Shown here in pieces: positions 41,188 through 49,672 of a DNA stretch of 64,000 bases; positions within the stretch are counted from its first letter, which is position 1; every line of letters begins with the position of its first letter. This stretch comes from JBBDUG01 sp040904025. Lineage in GTDB: Bacteria > Patescibacteriota > Minisyncoccia > Phycocordibacterales > SW-6-46-9. Below the pieces are notes generated by a model. It had not been told where the DNA came from. It searched no databases and worked only from the letters and a program-made list of their open reading frames with translations. Position numbers and translations under genes: made by a program. Where the stretch lies: positions 22,829-86,828 of the forward strand of contig JBBDUG010000039.1 of assembly GCA_040904025.1 (NCBI GenBank), written 5' to 3'.

Positions 41188-41360
41188 TAATAGTCTTCGT
41201 CATCCTCGAGGTCGAGATCATCATCCTCATCGTCCTCATCATCCTCATCGTCATCCATATCATCCTCGAGGTCGAGATCATCATCTTCGTCTACGTCGAA
41301 GTCGTCATCATCATCTACTTCTTCCTCATCGAGGTCGAAGTCCTCATCGTAATCCATCAT
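41187..41360 (-). CDS. 57-aa extremely acidic protein
   Basis: Starts MMDYDEDFDLDEEE and is made almost only of Asp and Glu (about 80 percent), with two DDDLDLEDD-like blocks. It uses a complete ATG-to-TAA frame, GAT/GAC and GAG/GAA codons, and shares a bidirectional terminator with tyrS. Predicted to be disordered and strongly anionic; possible roles are a cation buffer, a DNA mimic or a partner of a basic protein, none of which is shown. Too short for many gene callers. Two hairpins lie in its upstream region. Confidence 0.65.
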   Translation of the reverse strand: MMDYDEDFDLDEEEVDDDDDFDVDEDDDLDLEDDMDDDEDDEDDEDDDLDLEDDEDY

Positions 41361-41390
41361 AGAAATATTAGATTAGAAAGTGACTAAGAA

Positions 41391-41432
41391 GTCGCGGATT
41401 TCGCGACAGACTCCGAGCGTTTTATTCGGAGT
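41391..41432. promoter_or_regulatory. Tandem hairpins upstream of the 57-aa gene
   Basis: GTCGCG-GATTT-CGCGAC (41391-41407) and ACTCCGA-N9-TCGGAGT (41410-41432). They would lie in the leader of the minus-strand acidic gene. They could be an attenuator or a terminator of other transcripts. Confidence 0.45.
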
Positions 41433-41482
41433 GCCCTCTTTTTACCACAAGGGAAATTCTTTGCAAGAGAAAATATTTATTA

Positions 41483-41491
41483 TGTGGATAA
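41483..41491 (-). promoter_or_regulatory. DnaA box (consensus match)
   Basis: TGTGGATAA in the gap between the acidic gene and ruvC, about 5 kb from the candidate origin. Confidence 0.45.
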
Positions 41492-41515
41492 ACTTATGAT
41501 TAGTACTTTTTACTT

Positions 41516-41989
41516 TTAAAATCGCTCTGATGCAAAACAGGTTAATCCCACTGCGATTGCATCAAATTCATCATCATATTTTATATCTTTTTCAACAGAA
41601 ATAAGTTTGGGAACCATTGTTATAATCTGCTTTTTAGTAGATTTTCCATAACCTGTTACCGCACTTTTTATTTGTCCCGGTGTGTATTCAAAGACATCCA
41701 TTTTGTACTTTTTTGCCAGATAAATAGCCATGCCCCGCATCTGCGAGACAGCCATAGCTGTTTTTTGGTTGGAGTTGAAATACAATTTCTCTATTGCAAG
41801 GACTTCAGGTTCATACTCTTGGAATAGCTTCTCTAACTCCTCTCCAAGGAGATGAAGTCGCTCTGGGAAGGTGAGGGAGGATTTAGTTTGGAAACAATCG
41901 GAGTAGAGAAGAGTCTCTTTTCTATTTATCTGCTCAATAAGAGCAATACCAAGGCGTTCGTATCCGGGGTCGAGGGCTAATATGCGCAT
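41516..41989 (-). CDS. ruvC: Holliday junction resolvase RuvC
   Basis: Dimeric endonuclease that cuts four-way junctions. 157 aa, RNase H-like fold, with catalytic acidic residues in LALDPGYE (Asp7), AIEKLYF (Glu near 66) and DEFDAIAVGL (Asp-Asp near 140). Slightly shorter than E. coli RuvC (173 aa). It follows yebC by 18 bp on the same strand, in a ruvB-yebC-ruvC run; ruvA is 10 kb away at 51871. Confidence 0.95.
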   Translation of the reverse strand: MRILALDPGYERLGIALIEQINRKETLLYSDCFQTKSSLTFPERLHLLGEELEKLFQEYEPEVLAIEKLYFNSNQKTAMAVSQMRGMAIYLAKKYKMDVFEYTPGQIKSAVTGYGKSTKKQIITMVPKLISVEKDIKYDDEFDAIAVGLTCFASERF

Positions 41990-42007
41990 GAGTACAGTAT
42001 ATCAGTT

Positions 42008-42541
42008 CTAGCTCTCCATATTCGTATACACTTTTTGTACATCATCATGATCCTCAAGGGCTTCAATTAACTTCTCAAGTTTTTCTTCATCCCCATCACT
42101 AATAGGTGCAAAACTTTTTGCCTTCCACTCACTGCCTTCTTTTGAAAATGCCCATGTTGCAGAACCTGGATTTGCAAGTTCATATCCAAGCTCTGAAAGA
42201 AGATGTCGTAATTCAGGCGCAGTCCTATTTCTATTATCAGTTAAAGCTTCTATAACAACAGCTACACCACCAGGTCCATATGTCTCGTAGATAACATACT
42301 CTTCGTCACCAGCTTCGCCTCCAGCTCCGCGCTTTATCGCACGTTTAATATTATCCTTTGGCATATTTTCCTTCTTTGCTTGCTCGATTGCTGACTGGAG
42401 TCCAGGATCAGAAAGATCACCACTACACCGTCGTGACTCAGCTTGGATTAGGCGGACAAGTTTTGAGAAAACCTTAGACTTACGTGCATCCTCCGCCGCT
42501 TTCTTATGTTTTATTTTTGACCACTTATTATGACCTGACAT
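42008..42541 (-). CDS. YebC/PmpR-family protein, internally shortened
   Basis: 177 aa against the usual 240-250. N-terminal SGHNKWSKIKHKKAAEDA and DNIKRAIKRGAGG, and YETYGPGGVAVVIEALTDNRNRT, match the family well; the C-terminal LIEALEDHDDVQKVYTN also matches. Between FSKEG and that end about 65 residues of the third domain are missing. YebC proteins have been linked to transcription control and, more recently, to relief of ribosome stalling at proline-rich stretches. It sits between ruvB and ruvC, a common order. Confidence 0.92.
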   Translation of the reverse strand: MSGHNKWSKIKHKKAAEDARKSKVFSKLVRLIQAESRRCSGDLSDPGLQSAIEQAKKENMPKDNIKRAIKRGAGGEAGDEEYVIYETYGPGGVAVVIEALTDNRNRTAPELRHLLSELGYELANPGSATWAFSKEGSEWKAKSFAPISDGDEEKLEKLIEALEDHDDVQKVYTNMES

Positions 42542-42595
42542 ATTTATATAACATTAACGCTGGGCATTATACGCACTCAATATACACTTCTCAAC

Positions 42596-43612
42596 TTAAA
42601 GGAGTTCATTTTGCTCAGGAATATCAAATCCTAAGTGATCAAATGCATTTTTTGTGGCAATACGTCCGCGAGGTGTACGTTCAAGGAAGCCGATACGCAT
42701 TAAATATGGTTCATGTACCTCTTCAATAGTGCTTTTATCTTCCGCAATTGATGCGGCAAGTGTACCAAGCCCAACAGGACCTCCACCAAACTTATCAATA
42801 ATTGTCTCTAAAATAGTTCGATCATATGCGGTGAGGCCCATTTCATCCACCTCTAAGAGTTGTAGGGCCTTTTGTGCCGCATTAATATTAAGGGATGTTT
42901 TGTTTACCTGTGCATAGTCACGGCAGCGTTTAAGAAAGTAGTTTGCCGTACGAGGAGTGAATCGGCTACGTGTGGCGATGGCCTCCAAAGCCCCTTCGTC
43001 CACATCTACACCGAGAATATCTGCTGAACGCGAGAGAATATCAACAATTTCATCTTCTGAATAAAAATCAAGGCGGAAAACTCCACCAGAGAAACGGGAA
43101 CGAAGTGGAGAGGAGAGAAGTGCCACACGTGTGGTTGCCGCAATGAGTGTGAAAGGAGGGAGGTCGAGCTGTATAGTACGGGCTGAAGGCCCTTTGCCAA
43201 TAATTATATCTAAATTACGCGATTCCATTGCGGGATAGAGCACCTCTTCAATCGCTTTATTTAATCGATGAATCTCATCGATAAAAAGAACGTCTCCCGG
43301 AGAGAGGTTGGTGAGGACAGAAGCGAGATCCCCCACCTTTTCAATTGCTGGGCCAGAAGTGGTTTTTAGTTGCGCATCTATGTCACGTGCGATGAGGTGG
43401 GCGAGTGTGGTCTTACCAAGCCCCGGGGGACCATAGAAAAGGATGTGTTCGGGGGCGTGACCGCGCTCCTGAGCGGCTGAAAGAAGGATACGCAGATTCT
43501 CTTTGATGGTTTTTTGTCCCACGTAATGATCCCACTCCCTTGGACGGAGTGTAGAGTCGAGGTTGGTTAACCGTTCCTCAGGTTCCTTGGACTGTGCTAA
43601 ATCTCTTGACAT
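42596..43612 (-). CDS. ruvB: Holliday junction branch migration ATPase RuvB
   Basis: AAA+ motor that drives branch migration with RuvA. 338 aa. Walker A GPPGLGKTTLAH (near 58-70), Walker B LFIDEIHRL, sensor 1 ATTRVALLSSPLRSRF with the arginine finger region, and a winged-helix C-terminus (YLMRIGFLERTPRGR). Full length. First gene of the ruvB-yebC-ruvC run, 15 bp downstream of the PilB-like gene region. Confidence 0.97.
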   Translation of the reverse strand: MSRDLAQSKEPEERLTNLDSTLRPREWDHYVGQKTIKENLRILLSAAQERGHAPEHILFYGPPGLGKTTLAHLIARDIDAQLKTTSGPAIEKVGDLASVLTNLSPGDVLFIDEIHRLNKAIEEVLYPAMESRNLDIIIGKGPSARTIQLDLPPFTLIAATTRVALLSSPLRSRFSGGVFRLDFYSEDEIVDILSRSADILGVDVDEGALEAIATRSRFTPRTANYFLKRCRDYAQVNKTSLNINAAQKALQLLEVDEMGLTAYDRTILETIIDKFGGGPVGLGTLAASIAEDKSTIEEVHEPYLMRIGFLERTPRGRIATKNAFDHLGFDIPEQNELL

Positions 43613-43715
43613 AAATCAAGTATTATGCTAAATTACCTCCAGTATCGAGATGCAGTACACTACGTTCTTGTCCTGCGTCTTTTCTCTTTTTTGGACATAT
43701 CGAGTAGATAAATCT

Positions 43716-45199
43716 CTAAGCAATAACCTCTTTGAGGTAGTGCATTGTCTCGAGTGTGTCCTGGTCCGAGTCCTCTCCATGCCNNNNNNNNNNNNNNNNN
43801 NNNNNNNNNNNNNNNNNNNNNNNNNNNNNNNNNNNNNNNNNNNNNNNNNNNNNNNNNNNNNNNNNNNNNNNNNNNNNNNNNNNCAGAGTGTGCGAACAAG
43901 ACGTTGTGCCATTGTGAAGTTTATCGAGGATCCAATAATGTCGGGACTTACCCCAAGGTCGATAAGGCGGGCGAATGTTCCTACCGCCGTGTTGGTGTGG
44001 AGGGTGGAGAAAACAAGGTGGCCGGTGAGAGCGGCGTGGATTGCTGTTTTTGCAGTCTCTTCATCACGAATCTCACCGACCATGATGATATCAGGGTCCT
44101 GTCGGAGCGCTGAGGTGAGCCCGGAGAGGAATGTGTAATCCTTTTCGGGCTCTACCTGAGTTTGGGTAATACCATCTATGTGATATTCAATAGGGTCTTC
44201 AATGGTGATAACCTTGGTTCCTTCTTGGTATATTTGTTTAAGAAATGCATAGAGTGTGGTTGTCTTTCCGGACCCAGTCGGACCAGTGTTGAGAATCATA
44301 CCGTTCGGCTTACTTAATTCTTTTTTCACGAACTCTAGAAGCTTTGGACGCATACCAAGCGTTTCCAGCTCTACAGCAATTGTCTCTGGGTCAAGAAGAC
44401 GCATGACAATTGATTCGCCGTATGCACCTGGGAGGGTAGAGCTACGAATTTCGAGTGTGCGATCGCCAATCTCGATGGTGAAGCGCCCATCCTGAGCTGT
44501 GGTATTTACATTTAATTTAATCCCCGAAAGTAGTTTTATACGTGAGAGAAGAAGATTATATGTTTCTTTTGTTATATCTGTTATTGGTACAAGTATCCCG
44601 TCAATACGCATACGTACTCCTACCGAGTCTTCTTCAGGCTCAATATGAACATCAGATGCCTTGAGTCCAATTGCACCAGCAAGTATTACCTCAACAATAC
44701 GAGTGGTTCTATTCTTCTTTTTCATCTCAACAACCTCCTCGACAAGCTTCTTTACCGATTCACGCGATGACGCTGATTGAGAAAACTCTTCAATTGATTT
44801 ATTTGAGACATCCAATAACCCTTCTTTGCTTTTTTCAGCAAAGGAAATGTCTTCATATCGTGTCCATGCTTTCTCCAGACTTGCTTTTGAGGTGATGTAG
44901 AGTGTTACCTCAAACCCCTCATGCTCAAGCTCTTTAACTGTTTTTTCTGTGAGATCCCTGCCGGGGGAGCGAGTTGCAAGAAAGATATGAGTTCCAACCT
45001 TTTCAAATGCTGCCACTTCTCGCTCACGTGCTACATCCTCCGGGATGAGTTTAAGGGCACCAGGATCGATTGGGACTCCTATGAGGTTCACATATTTCAC
45101 TCCATACTTATCTGCAAGCATTTGTGCAAGACGCTCCTCTTCTGCTTCGTGGAGATCTTCTATTTTCTTGTCTTCCTCGGCATCGTTGAACTGGGGCAT
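43716..45199 (-). CDS. PilB/GspE-type assembly ATPase, interrupted by a gap
   Basis: Hexameric ATPase of type IV pili or type II secretion. From 45199: an N-terminal MshEN-like domain (about 15-110), then TGPTGSGKTTTLYAFL (Walker A), the Asp box ITIEDPIEYHIDG, DPDIIMVGEIRDEETA (Walker B) and His box TGHLVFSTLHTN. After the N run the natural C-terminus is likely in another frame, ending EDSDQDTLETMHYLKEVIA at 43716; the frame change reflects the arbitrary gap length, not a mutation. No pilC, pilT or pilin gene is next to it. Could also be a FimT/Com-type competence ATPase. Confidence 0.88.
43784..43883. other. Assembly gap (100 N)
   Basis: 100 undetermined bases within the PilB-like gene, over the region expected to encode the zinc-binding tetracysteine motif and C-terminal domain. 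Confidence 1.
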
Positions 45200-45229
45200 G
45201 TAGACGGGTTCAAATTTAGTGTATTGCTA

Positions 45230-45439
45230 ACAGTTGTATTGTACACGATTTTTTCTGTATACGATGGTATGAGGTGTTGAAAATNNNNNNNNNNNNNNNN
45301 NNNNNNNNNNNNNNNNNNNNNNNNNNNNNNNNNNNNNNNNNNNNNNNNNNNNNNNNNNNNNNNNNNNNNNNNNNNNNNNNNNNNACAGTTGTATTGTACA
45401 CGATTTTTTCTGTATACGATGGTATGAGGTGTTGAAAAT
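45230..45439. repeat. 55-bp duplication around a 100-N gap (assembly artefact)
   Basis: The 55 bases at 45230-45284 are repeated exactly at 45385-45439, directly before and after 100 N. This is what a scaffolder produces when two contigs overlap by one k-mer and are not merged. The real sequence is probably continuous and 155 bp shorter. Confidence 0.93.
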
Positions 45440-45454
45440 ACCCCTACATACCAC

Positions 45455-45483
45455 TTGACTCATATATTCTGTGGTGGTATAAT
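45455..45483 (+). promoter_or_regulatory. Strong promoter of the lipoprotein gene
   Basis: TTGACT (45455-45460), 17 bp, TATAAT (45478-45483): the most canonical sigma-70 promoter in the window. Leader of about 47 nt with GGAG 8 nt before the ATG. Confidence 0.88.
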
Positions 45484-45536
45484 ATAGGTAGCAATGAGGA
45501 AAAAGCCGTAACCCATACCAGACAACGGAGACTGAA

Positions 45537-45941
45537 ATGAAGCAGACAGCTTTTGTTCTCACACTCGCACTTTTTATTCTCACCGGATGCACGCATACCA
45601 TTCCAGTCTCCACGTATACGGAGACCTACGAAGAACACCGTGATGGCAACAGGGTGGACATTACCCGCGAGGTACAGTCCACCACCACCGGCAGTTACCA
45701 CGGCGGGTACGGGTATAACACCTATCGTAGGCCGGCCAGCTACTACGGCGGCGCCTATCGCGGAGATTACTACGATTACAGGCGTCCCGCGCCTCGTCGG
45801 ACCGATGGTCTCGACCGGGAGTACGAATACCGCACATCACGTGGTGAGCGGGTAAATTCCGCGGTTATGACCTCCCAGGAACGGCAGCATTGCAACGGAT
45901 TCCTCCGTCGCGAATACTACGAACCTGGTAGATGCCGTTAG
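45537..45941 (+). CDS. Tyr/Arg/Gly-rich lipoprotein
   Basis: 134 aa. Lipoprotein signal peptide: KQTAFVLTLALFILTGC, lipobox LTGC with the lipidated Cys at 18. The mature part is rich in Tyr, Arg and Gly (YHGGYGYNTYRRP, YYGGAYRGDYYDYRR) and has two late cysteines (QHCNGF, GRCR). No known domain. GC content and codon choice (CGC, GGC, GCC) are visibly higher than in the flanking genes, and the canonical promoter plus Shine-Dalgarno differ from local habit, hinting at recent transfer. It has its own hairpin terminator. Confidence 0.8.
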   Translation: MKQTAFVLTLALFILTGCTHTIPVSTYTETYEEHRDGNRVDITREVQSTTTGSYHGGYGYNTYRRPASYYGGAYRGDYYDYRRPAPRRTDGLDREYEYRTSRGERVNSAVMTSQERQHCNGFLRREYYEPGRCR

Positions 45942-45960
45942 CATCCGACGCACTTTCAAA

Positions 45961-46003
45961 GAGTCTCACACCTTTCCTTCGGGAGAGATGTGAGGCTCCT
46001 TTA
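45961..46003 (+). terminator. Terminator of the lipoprotein gene
   Basis: GAGTCTCACA pairs with TGTGAGGCTC; an inner CTTTCC-TTCG-GGAGAG hairpin has a stable UUCG loop. Followed by CTTTAATTT. Confidence 0.75.
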
Positions 46004-46034
46004 ATTTATACCCCCCGAGTGATACGATGCTCAT

Positions 46035-46472
46035 ATGAAATATGAAGGGGCAGAGAGAGAAAAACTAGGTGAGATTGCTCGCAAGCTCGTGAAAAAACTC
46101 ACTCCACATACACAAGCAACACTTGTTGTTCTAAAAGGAGAGTTAGGTGCTGGTAAAACAACATTTGTACAAGAGATAGCCGGTATTTTTGGTATTGAAG
46201 AGCCCATCACAAGTCCTACATATGTTATACAAAAAATATACGAGCTTGAGGGTCAACCATTCAAACAACTCATTCATATAGATGCATACCGACTCGAGAG
46301 TGGTGAAGAACTTCTTTCGCTTGGATTCAATACACTACTCGAAGATCCACAGACCATCATATTTCTCGAATGGCCTGAAAGAGTCGAAGAGATACTTCCA
46401 TCTGATATAGTGAGCATATACTTCGAGCACAAAGAAGAGGGCAAAAGGGATATAACAATTGAAGGAATATGA
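46035..46472 (+). CDS. tsaE: tRNA t6A biosynthesis ATPase TsaE
   Basis: Supports N6-threonylcarbamoylation of A37 in ANN-decoding tRNAs with TsaB, TsaC and TsaD. 145 aa. Walker A GELGAGKTTFVQ, the SPTYVIQKIYE block, IDAYRLESGEELLSLG and Walker B-like TIIFLEWPE are all present. TACGAT ends 6 nt before the ATG, so the mRNA may be leaderless. It overlaps polA by 4 bp. TsaB, TsaC and TsaD are not in the window. Confidence 0.95.
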   Translation: MKYEGAEREKLGEIARKLVKKLTPHTQATLVVLKGELGAGKTTFVQEIAGIFGIEEPITSPTYVIQKIYELEGQPFKQLIHIDAYRLESGEELLSLGFNTLLEDPQTIIFLEWPERVEEILPSDIVSIYFEHKEEGKRDITIEGI

Positions 46473-48841
46473 ATGATACGGAAACAAAACGACTCGTACT
46501 ACTCGATGCACACGCAATCCTGCATCGTGCATATCATGCACTCCCTGATTTCTCCACAGCATCGGGAGAACCAACTGGCGCTCTGTACGGGTTCTCTTTA
46601 ATGCTCCTTAAGATTATCGATGAGTTAAACCCCGACTATATTGCTGCCTGCTTTGATCTTCCTAAACCAACATTTCGTAAAGAGATGTACAAGGAGTATA
46701 AGGCGGGGAGAGCTAAGACTGACGAAGAGCTTAAAGCACAGATCATACGCTCTCGAGACCTTCTCGATGCCTTTGGAATCCCATGGTATGAACGAGAAGG
46801 GTATGAAGCAGATGATCTTCTTGGAACTATCATCAAAAAACTAAAAGATCGTAAGGGTATCGAAGTAATTATCGCTTCTGGTGATATGGATACCCTCCAA
46901 CTTGTTGATGGAGGAGGAGTCAAAGTGTATACCCTCAGGCGGGGGATTAAGGATACGGTTATATACGACAAAAAAGCAGTACGAGATCGCTTTGGATTTG
47001 ATCCCGAGTATCTCTCTGACTACAAAGGGCTCAGAGGTGATCCTTCGGACAATATTCCCGGGGTCAAGGGAGTGGGGGAGAAAACAGCTACAACTCTCAT
47101 TACCTCTCTTGGTGATATGGACGAGATATATGAAGCTATAGAGAAAAACCGAGAAAAAGTATTAGAGCTCGATGGGATAAGTGAGCGTATTGTGGGGCTT
47201 CTGGAAGAGGGTGAAGAGGAGGCACGGTTCTCAAAAACACTCGCAACTATCCATTGTGATGTACCCTTTGAGTTCTCACTCCCCGAGACTAGTTGGCGTG
47301 AAGATTTTGATCCTCACAAAGTGATCTCATTCTTTAAAACCCTCGACTTCGGTAGCCTTATAAATAGGCTTGAAAGCCAATTTGAAGACATTACCAAAGA
47401 ACAAAAAGAGGAGAAACCGGATGTCGATGACTATGAGATACGCAAAATCGGTATAGCGCTATGGCTTGTCGATTCTGAGAAAACACATCCCACACTTGAA
47501 GATATACTCGGATACGCAAATACAAATTCATTTGAAGAGGCAAAAGAGAAAATACTAAAAGAACTCAAAGAGAAAGATCTGAGGTGGGTATATGATCACA
47601 TAGAACTCCCACTGATTCCTATAATTGAAAAAATGGAGAAAACAGGGATTGCACTTGACGTTGAGTATCTCAAAGGACTCTCAAAGGAATATCATGCGAA
47701 ACTTGAAAAGATAGAAAAACAAATCTGGGATCATGTAGGAGAAGAATTTAATATAAATTCTCCCAAACAGCTCTCTGAGGTTCTTTTTGATCGACTCGAG
47801 CTCTCAACATCGGGGATAAAAACAACATCTACCGGACAGCGGTCTACAGCTGAATCGGAATTACTTAAACTTAAAGATGAACACCCTATTATTCAAAGCA
47901 TATTTGAATATAGAGAACTCCAAAAACTCCTCTCAACATACATAGATGTGCTACCTAAACTCATAGAAGACGACGGGAGACTTCATGCAGAATTTCTCCA
48001 AGATGGGACAACCACAGGTCGGATGACATCACAGAATCCCAATCTACAGAATATTCCGATAAAGACAGCTCTCGGTAGAAGAATTCGTAATGGATTTGTT
48101 GCAGAAGATGACTTTTCACTGGTTGCATTCGACTATTCACAAATAGAACTGCGTATTGCCGCAGTGCTCTCAGGAGATAACAAGCTTCTCGCAATCTTTA
48201 AAGAAGGACGAGATGTACATGCATCTGTAGCATCTGAGGTTTTTGATGTCCCGGAGGATAGTGTGACAAAAGCACAGAGATCGCATGCAAAGGCAATTAA
48301 CTTTGGAATCCTCTATGGGATGGGAGTTAATGCACTAAAGGCAAACCTCGGAGAGGGAACAACACAGAAGCAGGCGCGCCAGTATCTAGATGAATACTTC
48401 GAGTCATTCTCAGAGCTTGCTGAATGGATAGAGAAGGTAAAGAAAGATGCGCGGAAGAATGGCTATACAGAAACTTATTTTGGACGTCGAAGATATTTCT
48501 CGGGTATTCGATCAAAAGCTCGTTATATACAAGCGCAGGCGGAGCGTATGGCAATTAATGCTCCAATTCAAGGGACACAAGCAGACGTAATAAAGTTGGC
48601 GATGGTTAAGGTGGATGACTACATACAAAAAGAAGGATTAGAGAATGATGTTCGACTTCTTCTCCAAGTACATGATGAACTTGTATACGAGATACGCTCG
48701 ACAAAGAAGAAAGAGGTAGGAAGAAAAATCAAAGAGATTATGGAAAGCATCGTCCCTAAAAAAGAAACAAAGGGTATCACATTTATTGCAGAGGCCGAAG
48801 TCGGTCCTAATTGGGGTGAACTAACACCACTAACAACCTAG
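46469..48841 (+). CDS. polA: DNA polymerase I
   Basis: Gap-filling and primer-removing polymerase. 790 aa. N-terminal 5' nuclease (LLDAHAILHRAYHAL, EADDLLGTI, YKGLRGDPSDNIPGVKGVGEKTA; residues 1-290) and the C-terminal family A polymerase (TTTGRMTSQNPNLQNIP, DYSQIELR, KAINFGILYGMG, QVHDELVYE). The stretch between (about 300-390) is only 90-100 residues and lacks the DEDD motifs, so the 3'-5' proofreading domain is reduced and inactive, more so than in Taq polymerase. Coupled to tsaE by 4-bp overlap and 2 bp before holA. Confidence 0.96.
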   Translation: MNDTETKRLVLLDAHAILHRAYHALPDFSTASGEPTGALYGFSLMLLKIIDELNPDYIAACFDLPKPTFRKEMYKEYKAGRAKTDEELKAQIIRSRDLLDAFGIPWYEREGYEADDLLGTIIKKLKDRKGIEVIIASGDMDTLQLVDGGGVKVYTLRRGIKDTVIYDKKAVRDRFGFDPEYLSDYKGLRGDPSDNIPGVKGVGEKTATTLITSLGDMDEIYEAIEKNREKVLELDGISERIVGLLEEGEEEARFSKTLATIHCDVPFEFSLPETSWREDFDPHKVISFFKTLDFGSLINRLESQFEDITKEQKEEKPDVDDYEIRKIGIALWLVDSEKTHPTLEDILGYANTNSFEEAKEKILKELKEKDLRWVYDHIELPLIPIIEKMEKTGIALDVEYLKGLSKEYHAKLEKIEKQIWDHVGEEFNINSPKQLSEVLFDRLELSTSGIKTTSTGQRSTAESELLKLKDEHPIIQSIFEYRELQKLLSTYIDVLPKLIEDDGRLHAEFLQDGTTTGRMTSQNPNLQNIPIKTALGRRIRNGFVAEDDFSLVAFDYSQIELRIAAVLSGDNKLLAIFKEGRDVHASVASEVFDVPEDSVTKAQRSHAKAINFGILYGMGVNALKANLGEGTTQKQARQYLDEYFESFSELAEWIEKVKKDARKNGYTETYFGRRRYFSGIRSKARYIQAQAERMAINAPIQGTQADVIKLAMVKVDDYIQKEGLENDVRLLLQVHDELVYEIRSTKKKEVGRKIKEIMESIVPKKETKGITFIAEAEVGPNWGELTPLTT

Positions 48842-48843
48842 CA

Positions 48844-49566
48844 ATGCTTATCGTCATCTACGGCACAGATTTTAGAAAGACCCGAAAGAAACTCACCGCA
48901 TCACTTGTTGGGCTGCAAAAGAAGCGCCCGGATGCTGAAATGTTCGAGCTTAACGATGAGACATTTGACCCCGCACGTTTTGAGGAACTTTTGGGAGGGC
49001 AAGGGCTCTTTGAACGCAAGAATATTGTGGTGCTCGATAGAGTATTTTCCTCAAAAGAGGGGAAGGAGGTTGCTATGGCCTCTTGTAAGGAGATAGGTGA
49101 ATCTGAAAATGTTTTTATCCTTCACGAACCCTCATTAAAAAAGAAGGAAGTTGATAAGCTTGAGAAACACGCGTATAGCGTGTATGAGTTTAATAAAAAG
49201 ATATCTAAAGAGAAAGAATATAAACCATTTGGTCTCTCCGATGCAGTGGGAAGACGAGATATAAAAAAAGCATGGAATGAACTTAATCGTGCATGGAGCG
49301 AAGGGAAATTACCAGAAGAAATACATGGACTTCTCTTCTGGCAGTTAAAGTCTATGATTGTTGCTTCATCTACAAAGAGTGCAAATGAGGCAGGTATGAA
49401 AGCGTTTGTATACAACAAGGCAAGAAAAGGAGCTTCAAACTATACAATAGAAGAGCTCCATGCGCTCTCACGCAATCTTATCGAACGATATCATGAGGCA
49501 CGAAGGGGGGCTGGAGAACTAACAACACATATCGAGAAGTTTATTTTAAACCTCAAAGGAGAATAG
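48844..49566 (+). CDS. holA: DNA polymerase III delta-subunit-like protein
   Basis: Clamp-loader subunit that opens the beta clamp. 240 aa, shorter than the usual 330-340. N-terminal IVIYGTDFRKTRKKL and GGQGLFERKNIVVLDRVF match the delta pattern (yG.d.f, g..lF..k.lvvl), and the C-terminal LHALSRNLIERYHEARRG matches the closing helical domain. The middle is compressed. It ends just before tRNA-Lys. Good but not absolute assignment. Confidence 0.8.
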   Translation: MLIVIYGTDFRKTRKKLTASLVGLQKKRPDAEMFELNDETFDPARFEELLGGQGLFERKNIVVLDRVFSSKEGKEVAMASCKEIGESENVFILHEPSLKKKEVDKLEKHAYSVYEFNKKISKEKEYKPFGLSDAVGRRDIKKAWNELNRAWSEGKLPEEIHGLLFWQLKSMIVASSTKSANEAGMKAFVYNKARKGASNYTIEELHALSRNLIERYHEARRGAGELTTHIEKFILNLKGE

Positions 49567-49578
49567 AGAATAATCGTG

Positions 49579-49652
49579 TCCGCCCAGTAGGATTTGAACC
49601 TACGGCCGTCTGCTTAAAAGGCAGCTGCTCTACCAGGCTGAGCTATGGGCGG
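49579..49652 (-). tRNA. tRNA-Lys(TTT)
   Basis: Acceptor CCGCCCA/TGGGCGG, D arm GCTC-AGCCTGGTA-GAGC, anticodon loop CTTTTAA, T arm GTAGG-TTCAAAT-CCTAC. CCA not encoded. Confidence 0.95.
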
Positions 49653-49672
49653 TCTGCGGTATCATACAAAAA

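Noticed and set aside
41190..41350. Simple GAT/ATC trinucleotide microsatellite
   Set aside because: The array is imperfect, keeps one open frame from ATG to TAA and ends at a terminator, which fits a small acidic gene better.
43628..45199. PilB-like gene as a frameshifted pseudogene
   Set aside because: The frame change coincides with an N run of arbitrary length; all motifs before it are intact.
45230..45439. Biological direct repeat or insertion footprint
   Set aside because: Exact 55-bp copies adjoining a 100-N run are best explained by unmerged contig ends.
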